A stretch of 5,342 bases of DNA, from contig CALMDF010000455.1 in NCBI GenBank assembly GCA_937864895.1, forward strand, positions 1-5,342, in the 5' to 3' direction. Shown here piece by piece: positions 1 through 4,946 of the stretch. Below the pieces are notes generated by a model. It was not told the DNA's origin. It made no database searches and was given only the letters and a program-made list of their open reading frames with translations. Source of the stretch: an uncultured Holophagales bacterium (lineage in GTDB: Bacteria > Acidobacteriota > Thermoanaerobaculia > UBA5066). Position 1 is the first letter of the stretch. Every line of letters starts with the position of its first letter. The position numbers were made by a program, and so were the translations under genes.

Positions 1-307
1 TCACGGGGTCCGTGTTCGGCATGCAGCAGACGGTCGTGAAGCCGCCCGCCGCCGCGGCGTCGGAGCCGGAGGCGATCGTCTCCTTCCACTCGAAGCCGGG
101 CTCGCGGAAGTGAACGTGGAGGTCGACGAACCCGGGAGCCACGACGAGGCCGGAAGCGTCGACGACGACGGCCCCGCGGGGCGGGGCGATCCGCTCGTCG
201 ACCTTCGCGACGACGCCCCCCTCGAGGAGGACGTCCATCGTGGAGTCGAGGTCGCGGGACGGGTCGACGACGCGCCCGCCGGAGATCAGGACGGGGGCGT
301 CACTCAT
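1..307 (-). CDS. pyrC: Dihydroorotase, N-terminal part (runs off left edge)
   Basis: Catalyses the reversible cyclisation of N-carbamoyl-aspartate to dihydroorotate, step 3 of UMP synthesis, in the cytoplasm. Only the first 102 codons are in the window; class I dihydroorotases are usually about 420-430 residues. Seen here: a beta-rich N-terminus ending in [17 protein letters not shown] (residues 55-71), where H64 and H66 are the metal ligands of the amidohydrolase HxH motif and R68 is the substrate-binding Arg; the [14 protein letters not shown] stretch (88-101) carries the conserved substrate-contacting Asn (N98). The ATG start is preceded by GGAGTG with 7 nt spacing and overlaps the end of pyrB by 8 nt (ATGAGTGA), so translational coupling is likely. 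The carboxylated Lys and later metal ligands lie outside the window, so activity cannot be fully judged. Confidence 0.95.
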   Translation of the reverse strand, partial: MSDAPVLISGGRVVDPSRDLDSTMDVLLEGGVVAKVDERIAPPRGAVVVDASGLVVAPGFVDLHVHFREPGFEWKETIASGSDAAAAGGFTTVCCMPNTDPV

Positions 308-1262
308 CGCCGCTCACTCCGATCAGGAGGTAAAGCACGGCCATCCTCACCGCGACGCCCGCCTCGACCTGGTCGAGGATCACGGAGCCCGGGCCGTCGG
401 CGACGGACGAGTCGATCTCGACGCCGCGGTTCATGGGACCGGGGTGCATGACGATCGCGTCCTTGCGGGCCAGCTTGCGCCGCTCGGGGGTCAGGCCGAA
501 GAGCTCGAAGTACTCGCGGTCGGAAGGGAACCCGAGGCCGCCGCCCCGCTCCTTCTGGACCCTGAGCATCATGACGACGTCGGCGCCGTCTATGGCTTCC
601 TCGATCCGCGTCGTGACGCGGGCGCCGGTCCGCTCGATCTCGGGCGGGAGGAGCGTGCGCGGCCCCGCGAGCGTGACCTCGGCGCCCATCTTGGGAAGGA
701 GCGCCAGGTTCGACCGGGCGACGCGGCTGAAGCGGACGTCGCCGCAGATGGCGACGCGGAGGCCCTCCAGCTTCCCTTTCGCCCGGCGCATCGTGAAGGC
801 GTCGAGGAGGGCCTGCGTCGGGTGGGCGTGCGTCCCGTCGCCGGCGTTGATGACCGCGCACTTCAGGTTGCGGGCGAGGAAGTGGGGCGCCCCTGAGGCC
901 TGGTGGCGGATGACGATGGCGTCGGGAGCCATCGCCTCGAGGTTCCGGCAGGTGTCGAGGAGCGTCTCCCCCTTGACGGCCGACGAGGTGGCCGCGGCGA
1001 AGGAGATCGAGTCGGCGGTGAGGCGCCGCTCGGCGATCTCGAAGGAGAAGCGGGTCGGCGTCGAGTTCTCGTAGAAGAGGTTCGCGACGAGCCGGCCCCG
1101 GAGGGTCGGCACCTTCTTGATCGTCCGCTTGTTGATCTCGGCCATCGACTCGGCCGTGTCCAGGATTGCCTGGATCTCGGCCTTCGTGAGGGACTCGATG
1201 TCGAGGAGATCCTTCTTCGTGAAGGAGGCGGGATCGCCGGGGGCTTCCGGTTTCCTGCTCAC
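300..1262 (-). CDS. pyrB: Aspartate carbamoyltransferase catalytic chain
   Basis: Condenses carbamoyl phosphate and aspartate, the committed step of pyrimidine synthesis (cytoplasm). It is 320 aa, normal for the family. The start is GTG, overlapping the pyrR stop as GTGA, with GGGAAG inside pyrR as a possible ribosome binding site. By alignment to E. coli PyrB from memory: S93 and K97 of the SSAVKGETL loop (equivalents of S80/K84), R119 in VIRH (R105), HPTQ at 147-150 (H134/Q137), R180 in FSRVARSN (R167), LRVQKER with R234 and Q236 (R229/Q231), and [11 protein letters not shown] at 273-283. The oddity is the carbamoyl-phosphate loop at 67-71: it reads STPTR instead of STRTR, so the equivalent of catalytic Arg54 is Pro69 (codon CCG at 1056-1058). 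The rest of the active site looks intact. No pyrI regulatory-chain gene is seen in the window. Ornithine carbamoyltransferase is unlikely given the pyr context and the LRVQKER motif. Confidence 0.96.
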   Translation of the reverse strand: MSRKPEAPGDPASFTKKDLLDIESLTKAEIQAILDTAESMAEINKRTIKKVPTLRGRLVANLFYENSTPTRFSFEIAERRLTADSISFAAATSSAVKGETLLDTCRNLEAMAPDAIVIRHQASGAPHFLARNLKCAVINAGDGTHAHPTQALLDAFTMRRAKGKLEGLRVAICGDVRFSRVARSNLALLPKMGAEVTLAGPRTLLPPEIERTGARVTTRIEEAIDGADVVMMLRVQKERGGGLGFPSDREYFELFGLTPERRKLARKDAIVMHPGPMNRGVEIDSSVADGPGSVILDQVEAGVAVRMAVLYLLIGVSGDE

Positions 1263-1966
1263 CGCTTCCCGCGAGCCCGAGCCTTCGGGGCGCTTCTGCC
1301 GGCCGCGCCGCGGGCGGCCTTCTTCGCGGGGGCCTTCTTCACGGGCGTCTTCCGGGCGGGCGTCTTCTTCACGGGCTTCCGGGGCGCCTGCGGGACCGGC
1401 TTCGTCTCGAGATGCCGGTCGAGGAGCCAGACGTCGTCCTCGCCGTCCGTCTCCCTGAACGTGACGGACACGACCTCGGTCGCCGAGGTGGAGATCTTCT
1501 TGCCGACGAGCTGGGCCTCGATCGGCAGCTCGCGGCGCCCGCGGTCGACGAGGACCGCGAGGAGGATCCGGCGCGGACGCCCGAAGTCCAGGACGGCGTC
1601 GATCGCGGCCCGCACCGTCCGGCCCGTGTAGAGGACGTCGTCGCAGAGGACGATCGTCTTCGTCTCCACCGGGAAGGAGATGTCGGTCCGCTTCAGGACC
1701 GGCGACGAGGCGACGGTCGTCAGGTCGTCGCGGTAGAGCGTGATGTCGAGGAGCCCGACGGGGACCCGGACGCCCTCGGCCTTCTCGACCTCGAGCGCGA
1801 GCCGGCGCGCCAGGGGCACGCCGCGCGTCCGGATGCCGACGAGCGCGAACCCGTCGACGCCGCCGGCGGCTTCCACCACCTCGCGGGCCATCCGGGCGAT
1901 GACGCGGGACATCCCGGCGGGATCCATCAACCGGAGCTTTCGGTAGGTGCCGTTCGCTTCGCCCAT
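1259..1966 (-). CDS. pyrR: PyrR regulator / uracil phosphoribosyltransferase with basic tail
   Basis: PyrR proteins use a phosphoribosyltransferase fold to sense UMP/PRPP, often regulate pyr genes by binding RNA, and have uracil phosphoribosyltransferase activity. I start at ATG 1966 (235 aa): it gives an N-terminus like Bacillus PyrR, and a promoter lies directly upstream, whereas a longer reading frame would cross that promoter. The core (residues 10-187) has [12 protein letters not shown] (42-53), ITLYRDDL (75-82), the PRPP loop [15 protein letters not shown] (106-120) and [14 protein letters not shown] (136-149). Residues 188-235 are an extra tail rich in Lys, Arg, Ala and Pro, with four degenerate five-residue repeats; Bacillus PyrR is about 181 aa and ends before this tail. 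Relative to Bacillus PyrR, T18, H22 and R146 (which I recall as linked to RNA binding) are A24, R28 and E150. It is the first gene of the pyr operon and overlaps pyrB by GTGA. Confidence 0.93.
   Translation of the reverse strand: MGEANGTYRKLRLMDPAGMSRVIARMAREVVEAAGGVDGFALVGIRTRGVPLARRLALEVEKAEGVRVPVGLLDITLYRDDLTTVASSPVLKRTDISFPVETKTIVLCDDVLYTGRTVRAAIDAVLDFGRPRRILLAVLVDRGRRELPIEAQLVGKKISTSATEVVSVTFRETDGEDDVWLLDRHLETKPVPQAPRKPVKKTPARKTPVKKAPAKKAARGAAGRSAPKARARGKR
1313..1372 (-). repeat. Four imperfect 15-bp tandem repeats in the pyrR tail
   Basis: Read on the minus strand, four in-frame 15-nt units follow each other: GTGAAGAAGACGCCC, GCCCGGAAGACGCCC, GTGAAGAAGGCCCCC and GCGAAGAAGGCCGCC. They encode [15 protein letters not shown] and AKKAA (PyrR residues 199-218). 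The unit resembles the Lys/Ala/Pro repeats of histone H1-like bacterial tails. Expansion by slippage is a plausible origin. Confidence 0.85.
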
Positions 1967-1982
1967 CTTCAGAACCGGCGGG

Positions 1983-2011
1983 ACACTACACGGGCGGACT
2001 CCCGGCGTCAA
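1983..2011 (-). promoter_or_regulatory. Predicted sigma70-type promoter of the pyr operon
   Basis: On the minus strand, TTGACG (2006-2011) is followed by a 17-nt spacer and TAGTGT (1983-1988). The -35 matches the consensus at five of six positions; the -10 is weak (three of six). The expected transcription start near 1976 lies only about 10 nt before the pyrR ATG, so no attenuator could fit in the leader. Confidence 0.55.
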
Positions 2012-2031
2012 CGCGGCACGAGGGACGCCGG
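2002..2031. promoter_or_regulatory. Inverted repeat over the pyr -35 box, possible operator
   Basis: CCGGCGTC (2002-2009) and its perfect complement GACGCCGG (2024-2031) are separated by 14 nt. The left arm covers part of the -35 hexamer of the pyrR promoter, and the half-sites are 22 bp apart centre to centre, about two helical turns. This geometry suits a dimeric DNA-binding protein. The region is very GC-rich, so a chance repeat is possible. Confidence 0.3.
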
Positions 2032-2090
2032 CCCGGCCGGGCGGGGCTTCGCCAGTCGCGCTCGGGGCGCCGAACGGACAGAATCCACCC

Positions 2091-3125
2091 GTGAACGTCT
2101 CGGACTTCGACTTCGACCTGCCCCCGGAGGCGATCGCCCAGCGCCCGGCGCCGCGCGGCACCTCGCGTCTCATGACGCTCGACCGGGCGACCGGGGTGTT
2201 CGCTCACGGAAACGTCGCCGACCTCCCTTCCTTCCTCTACCCGGGAGATCTCCTCGTCGTCAACAACACGCGGGTCGTCCCGGCGCGCCTCTTCGGGACC
2301 GACGACGAGGGGCGCCGCACGGAGTTCCTCCTCGTCGAGAAGACCTCGGACCCCTCGACGTGGGATTGCCTCGCCAGGCCGGGTCGGCGCGCGAAGGAGG
2401 GCCGGGCGTTCGACTTCGGCGAAGGCCTCGTCGGTACCGTGGCCGGGAAGGGCGACCCGGGGCACTACCTGCTCGCCTTCTCCGGGACGCCCCTCGAGGA
2501 GGCGCTCCCCCGGGTCGGGACGACTCCCCTTCCCCCCTACATCCACCGGGAGGGGGGAGTCGCCGACGCGCGCGACGAGGAGGACTACCAGACCGTCTAC
2601 GCGAAGGAGCCGGGCGCGATCGCCGCCCCGACGGCCGGCCTGCACCTGACGCCGGAGATCCTCGAGAGCCTCCTCCACCAGGGGGTCTCCGTCGCCTCCG
2701 TGACGCTCCACGTGGGGATCGGGACCTTCAAGCCGGTCAAGTCCGAGAGGGTCGAGGACCACCGGATGGAGGCGGAGCAGGGCGTCATCTCCTCCGGCGC
2801 CGCGGCCGCGATCCGGCTCGCGAAGGAGGAGGGCCGCCGGGTCGTCGCCGTGGGAACGACGAGCGTCAGGACCCTCGAGGCCTCCGCGCGCGAGCACGGC
2901 GGAAGGGTCGAGGCGGGGCCGTTCAGGACGCGGCTCTTCCTCGTCCCGGGGGCGGAGTTCCAGGTCGTCGACGCCCTCCTGACGAACTTCCACCTCCCCC
3001 GCTCGACGCTCCTGATGCTCGTCAGCGCGTTCGCCGGCCGGGAGAACGTCCTCGCGGCCTACCGCGAGGCCGTGGCCTCCGGCTACAGGTTCTTCTCGTA
3101 CGGCGACGCGATGTTCATCGCCTGA
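2091..3125 (+). CDS. queA: S-adenosylmethionine:tRNA ribosyltransferase-isomerase
   Basis: QueA transfers and isomerises the ribosyl part of S-adenosylmethionine onto 7-aminomethyl-7-deazaguanine in tRNA, giving epoxyqueuosine, a late step of queuosine synthesis. I start at GTG 2091 (344 aa) because VNVSDFDFDLPPEAIAQRP aligns with the E. coli N-terminus MRVTDFSFELPESLIA; the frame is open 48 codons further upstream, but that stretch looks like intergenic sequence. Family motifs: GDLLVVNNTRVVPARLFG (52-69), LPPYIHRE (147-154), YQTVYAKEPGAIAAPTAGLH (166-185), VTLHVGIGTF (204-213), VAVGTTSVRTLE (252-263), LLTNFHLPRSTLLMLVSAF (296-314) and the terminal YRFFSYGDAMFIA (332-344). No clear Shine-Dalgarno is present; CAGAAT (2079-2084) sits 6 nt before the start, so the transcript may be leaderless. 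It is divergent from the pyr operon and convergent with the thioredoxin-like gene, overlapping it by 11 bp. Confidence 0.96.
   Translation: MNVSDFDFDLPPEAIAQRPAPRGTSRLMTLDRATGVFAHGNVADLPSFLYPGDLLVVNNTRVVPARLFGTDDEGRRTEFLLVEKTSDPSTWDCLARPGRRAKEGRAFDFGEGLVGTVAGKGDPGHYLLAFSGTPLEEALPRVGTTPLPPYIHREGGVADARDEEDYQTVYAKEPGAIAAPTAGLHLTPEILESLLHQGVSVASVTLHVGIGTFKPVKSERVEDHRMEAEQGVISSGAAAAIRLAKEEGRRVVAVGTTSVRTLEASAREHGGRVEAGPFRTRLFLVPGAEFQVVDALLTNFHLPRSTLLMLVSAFAGRENVLAAYREAVASGYRFFSYGDAMFIA
2521..2562 (+). other. Inverted repeat inside queA
   Basis: CGACTCCCC (2521-2529) is perfectly complementary to GGGGAGTCG (2554-2562), with a 24-nt loop that itself contains C and G runs able to form alternative pairings. 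It lies in codons 144-158 of queA (around LPPYIHREGG). No function is evident, and codon choice in a Pro/Gly-rich stretch may be the whole explanation. Confidence 0.4.
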
Positions 3126-3672
3126 GGGCGCTCACCTGGGCCGCCCGGAAGGCGGCGCGAACGACTTCGGCCTCGGCCTCGGTCATCCGGGGAGCCCCCT
3201 TCCGGAGCATCCCGACGAAATGGTCGACCTCCTCCCCTTTGGACGGGAAGCCGACGTTCGTCCCGGGCCCGCCCGTGTTCGACGTGGCGATGGGGAGGCG
3301 CGACTTCCTGTCGAGGACCGCCGTGAACGGAAGACCCGCGTCCCTCCCCGCCAGCGAGTCGAGGAGGTCCTCGGCCCCCTCGTTCTCCAGGGCCTGCTTT
3401 TCCCCTCTCTCGAGGACGGTCAGGCCGACCTTCTCGAAGTGGCGGTCGAGGACCTCTTTCGCCTCCGGCGTCGAGAGGACCGTCTCGAGCTTCCGGCACC
3501 AGCCGCACCAGGAAGCGTGGAAGACGACGAGGAGGTTCTTCTTCCCCGATCGCCCGGCCCTGGACGCCGCGGAGAGGGCCGCGTCGGCGGCCAGAGGCTC
3601 GGCCACGGCCCCCGGCCCGAAGAGGAGGGCCGCACCGAGGAGGAGCGCGAATATGGGACGTCGTCTCGACAT
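3115..3672 (-). CDS. Exported thioredoxin-fold protein (CGWC)
   Basis: This is a 185-aa protein with a Sec-type signal peptide (MSRRR basic start, hydrophobic core about 7-20, likely cleavage after AVA at 22-24), so it should act in the periplasm. A thioredoxin-like domain follows: LLVVFHASWCGWCRKLE (47-63) has the redox pair C56/C59, and GLPFTAVLD (113-121) supplies the expected cis-Pro (P115) facing the active site. This resembles the Thioredoxin_7 type of thiol-disulfide proteins, which work in reduction or isomerisation of exported proteins; the exact partner is unknown. The ATG has no Shine-Dalgarno, but a promoter ends 8 nt upstream. Its last 11 bp overlap the end of queA tail to tail. 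The immunity-like gene lies 52 bp upstream on the same strand, but a separate promoter in that gap argues for its own transcript. Confidence 0.85.
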   Translation of the reverse strand: MSRRRPIFALLLGAALLFGPGAVAEPLAADAALSAASRAGRSGKKNLLVVFHASWCGWCRKLETVLSTPEAKEVLDRHFEKVGLTVLERGEKQALENEGAEDLLDSLAGRDAGLPFTAVLDRKSRLPIATSNTGGPGTNVGFPSKGEEVDHFVGMLRKGAPRMTEAEAEVVRAAFRAAQVSALRR

Positions 3673-3680
3673 GACGTCGG

Positions 3681-3709
3681 AGTGTACCCGCGCCCTGGGT
3701 CGCGGTCAG
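3681..3709 (-). promoter_or_regulatory. Predicted promoter of the thioredoxin-like gene
   Basis: On the minus strand CTGACC (3704-3709), a 17-nt spacer and TACACT (3681-3686) match sigma70 boxes at four of six positions each. The expected start of transcription, near 3674, falls within a few nt of the ATG at 3672, implying a leaderless or nearly leaderless mRNA. Confidence 0.5.
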
Positions 3710-3724
3710 CCTCCGGGGCGGACC

Positions 3725-4048
3725 CTACTCGCCCGAGAAGATCCTGAGGACCCGGTCCGCTTCTGCCGCCGTCGACGGCCTCCAGCCGGAGCCGAACCCT
3801 GCGCCGAGAAGCTTGCGGAGGTCCCGCACCTCCATCCCGGCCAGCGCGGCGCGGAGCTTCTTCGCCTCGGCGGCGACCAGCTGCGCCTCGTCCGCCGCCG
3901 CGTCGCGCCGGAACGCGCGGGCCGCGTCCTCGGAGTCGGCGTACTCGGTCGTCCAGTCCTCGTTGAGGTAGGCGCGGAGGGCTTCCCGGAGGGCCGGGTA
4001 GCCGCGGGGGTCGACTGCTGCGGGCGGTTTCTGCGAGGTCGCGCTCAT
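3725..4048 (-). CDS. CdiI-like immunity protein
   Basis: This is a 107-aa protein with no signal peptide or membrane segment, so it is probably cytoplasmic. GYPALREALRAYLNEDW (16-32), followed by an acidic/helical stretch SEDAARAFRRD (39-49), a helix of about 50-70, and DLRKLLGAGFGSGW (76-89) with a short C-terminal helix, resembles the CdiI_2 immunity family, whose members typically read like YPALxxFLxxYFHQDWD near the N-terminus. The assignment is from memory of the family pattern, not a search. The ATG overlaps the toxin-like gene's stop (ATGA), and a strong GGAGG (4056-4060) sits 7 nt upstream, so it can be translated both by coupling and independently. The inferred role is to bind and neutralise the RNase-like product of the upstream gene. 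The stop is TAG. Confidence 0.75.
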   Translation of the reverse strand: MSATSQKPPAAVDPRGYPALREALRAYLNEDWTTEYADSEDAARAFRRDAAADEAQLVAAEAKKLRAALAGMEVRDLRKLLGAGFGSGWRPSTAAEADRVLRIFSGE

Positions 4049-4533
4049 CGGGAAGCCTCCGGATAGGACGTCAGTACGTAGTAGATCTCCGAGTCGTTGT
4101 TCCACTTGAGGACGACGAGAGCGCCCTTGCACGGGACCGGGGCCTTGTCTCCCCGTCGCAGCGAGCGGCCGATGACGGTCCTGCCGTCGCCCTTCCACTC
4201 GATGACGAGGTTCGCGCGGGAGCCTTCGCGACTCACCCAGCGGTCCACCCTCTTGCGGTCCGCGGCGATCGCCGCCGTGACCACCTTCTCGGCGGTGGCG
4301 CGGTCGGGGTAGGTGGAGGCGGCGGAAATGCGGGAGTCCTTCTGAAGGCGCTCCCGGAGCTGGGCGTCGGTCAGTCCGACGTGGCGGGAGAGGGTGTGCC
4401 CGCCCCTCTTCTCGTCACGGGCGAGGTCTCTCGGTTGGGCGCCGTCCGCCGGGATCGTGGCTCCGGCTGCCGTGGCGAGCGCGAGGAGGAGGAGGATCGT
4501 AGAGCGGAGGGACGGGGGGAGGCAAAGACGCAC
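4045..4533 (-). CDS. Small exported RNase A-like toxin (CdiA-CT type)
   Basis: This is a 162-aa protein from GTG 4533. Residues 1-10 are a positively charged start and 11-24 (STILLLLALATAAG) a hydrophobic core, together a likely Sec signal peptide with cleavage near 25 or 32. The rest (about 43-159) matches the bacterial RNase A-like toxin domain found at the C-terminus of CdiA proteins: RGGHTLSRHVGLTDAQLRERL (43-63), SRISAASTYPDRATAE (67-82), VIGRSLRRG (120-128) and IYYVLTSYP (150-158). In the Yersinia kristensenii toxin the reported catalytic residues are H175, R186, T276 and Y278; here H51, R62, T155 and Y157 keep the 11-residue and 2-residue spacings, with 104 instead of 101 residues between His and Thr. 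No other in-frame start gives a signal peptide. There is no Shine-Dalgarno; TAACCT (4541-4546) lies 7 nt upstream. About 160 bp upstream show no gene. It is followed by an overlapping immunity-like gene. It could instead be a secreted housekeeping ribonuclease. Confidence 0.8.
   Translation of the reverse strand: MRLCLPPSLRSTILLLLALATAAGATIPADGAQPRDLARDEKRGGHTLSRHVGLTDAQLRERLQKDSRISAASTYPDRATAEKVVTAAIAADRKRVDRWVSREGSRANLVIEWKGDGRTVIGRSLRRGDKAPVPCKGALVVLKWNNDSEIYYVLTSYPEASR
4056..4060 (-). promoter_or_regulatory. Strong ribosome binding site of the immunity gene
   Basis: GGAGG on the minus strand lies 7 nt before the immunity ATG, inside the last codons of the toxin-like gene. The toxin gene itself has a GTG start and no such site, so more immunity protein than toxin would be expected from one mRNA. 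Confidence 0.7.
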
Positions 4534-4694
4534 GAGGCGGAGGTTAGCCGAAGCGTGACCTTTGCGCCCGTCGCCCGTGATCCGGGGACGAACGGCCCCC
4601 CATGCTCGACCGGCCGCTCCGTTTCGACCTCCTCGCGGCCGCCGCCACCATCCTCGGCCTCGTTCTCTCCAATTCGGCTCTCGTCCGCAACGGG

Positions 4695-4868
4695 CTATTT
4701 CCGGCGGCTCCGGCCGCGACCCCGCCCGGCGCCGGCGGGGGGCTTCGTCCTGCGGGGAGGAGCCTCGACCGATGCCGGGGCGTCTCCGAGAACGGTCTTG
4801 AGGGGGCAGATCGGGAGGGCGGGGCATTTCCCGCACCCGACGGCGAGGGCGATTGGGCAGAGCGTCAT
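4695..4868 (-). CDS. Short Cys-rich protein, unknown function
   Basis: This is a 57-codon ORF from ATG 4868 to TAG 4695, preceded by AAGGAG (4876-4881) at an ideal 7 nt. The first half, MTLCPIALAVGCGKCPALPI followed by CPLKTVLGD, has four cysteines (C4, C12, C15, C21) in the pattern C-x7-C-x2-C-x5-C, each of the last two followed by Pro; this could bind a metal or an iron-sulfur cluster. Codons in this half are mostly G/C-ending. The second half (about 30-57) is Pro/Arg/Lys/Gly-rich and probably disordered. I have an uncertain memory of similar ~30-50 aa cysteine proteins (MxLCPIA...GCKKCP...CPLK) in other bacteria, which supports a real gene, but I cannot name a function. A promoter and hairpin lie just upstream. 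Confidence 0.6.
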   Translation of the reverse strand: MTLCPIALAVGCGKCPALPICPLKTVLGDAPASVEAPPRRTKPPAGAGRGRGRSRRK

Positions 4869-4875
4869 CGCGGCT

Positions 4876-4881
4876 CTCCTT
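4876..4881 (-). promoter_or_regulatory. Ribosome binding site of the Cys-rich ORF
   Basis: AAGGAG lies 7 nt before ATG 4868, the clearest ribosome binding site in the right half of the window. It starts one nt after the base of a hairpin, so the hairpin does not directly cover it. It is the main reason for calling this short ORF a gene. Confidence 0.65.
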
Positions 4882-4908
4882 CCCCGGGACGTTCGCGGAA
4901 CGCCGGGG
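4882..4908 (-). promoter_or_regulatory. Stem-loop between propeller gene and Cys-rich ORF
   Basis: CCGGGG and CCCCGG at the outer ends plus CGTTC/GAACG inside form an 11-bp stem with a 2-nt bulge (4888-4889) and a CGC triloop (4895-4897). There is no T-run after it on the minus strand, so it is a poor intrinsic terminator. If the promoter at 4917-4946 is used, the transcript would begin almost at the foot of the stem, which would suit a 5'-end stabilising or regulatory structure. Confidence 0.5.
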
Positions 4909-4916
4909 GTTCTCGT

Positions 4917-4946
4917 CTCATATCACGTCGCGCCCGGTCCTCTCAG
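4917..4946 (-). promoter_or_regulatory. Predicted extended -10 promoter of the Cys-rich ORF
   Basis: On the minus strand TGATATGAG gives an extended -10 (TG-n-TATGAG, hexamer 4917-4922); CTGAGA (4941-4946) lies 18 nt upstream as a four-of-six -35. Transcription would start near 4910. The -35 overlaps the stop codon of the propeller-like gene. No better promoter was seen for the downstream toxin gene, so read-through from here is possible. Confidence 0.4.

Noticed and set aside
2031..2042. Palindrome GCCCGGCCGGGC as a stand-alone operator
   Set aside because: A 12-bp palindrome of only G and C is weak evidence in DNA this GC-rich; it is mentioned only together with the longer inverted repeat.
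1967..2173. Longer pyrR start at ATG 2173
   Set aside because: The added 69 residues have no PyrR similarity, cross the predicted promoter and overlap the start of divergent queA.
3115..3672. Thioredoxin-like protein as a third component of the toxin cassette
   Set aside because: It has its own promoter in the 52-bp gap, and the mature toxin-like protein contains a single cysteine (C136), so there is no internal disulfide for it to act on.
1412..4066. 884-codon open frame on the plus strand
   Set aside because: It runs antisense to pyrR, through queA in another frame and antisense to the thioredoxin-like and immunity genes; the product is a low-complexity Arg/Pro/Gly-rich sequence typical of shadow frames in GC-rich DNA.
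4534..4836. Longer version of the toxin gene starting at ATG 4836
   Set aside because: The extra ~100 residues are Arg/Pro/Gly-rich and out of frame with the better-supported Cys-rich ORF; starting there would bury the signal peptide inside the protein.
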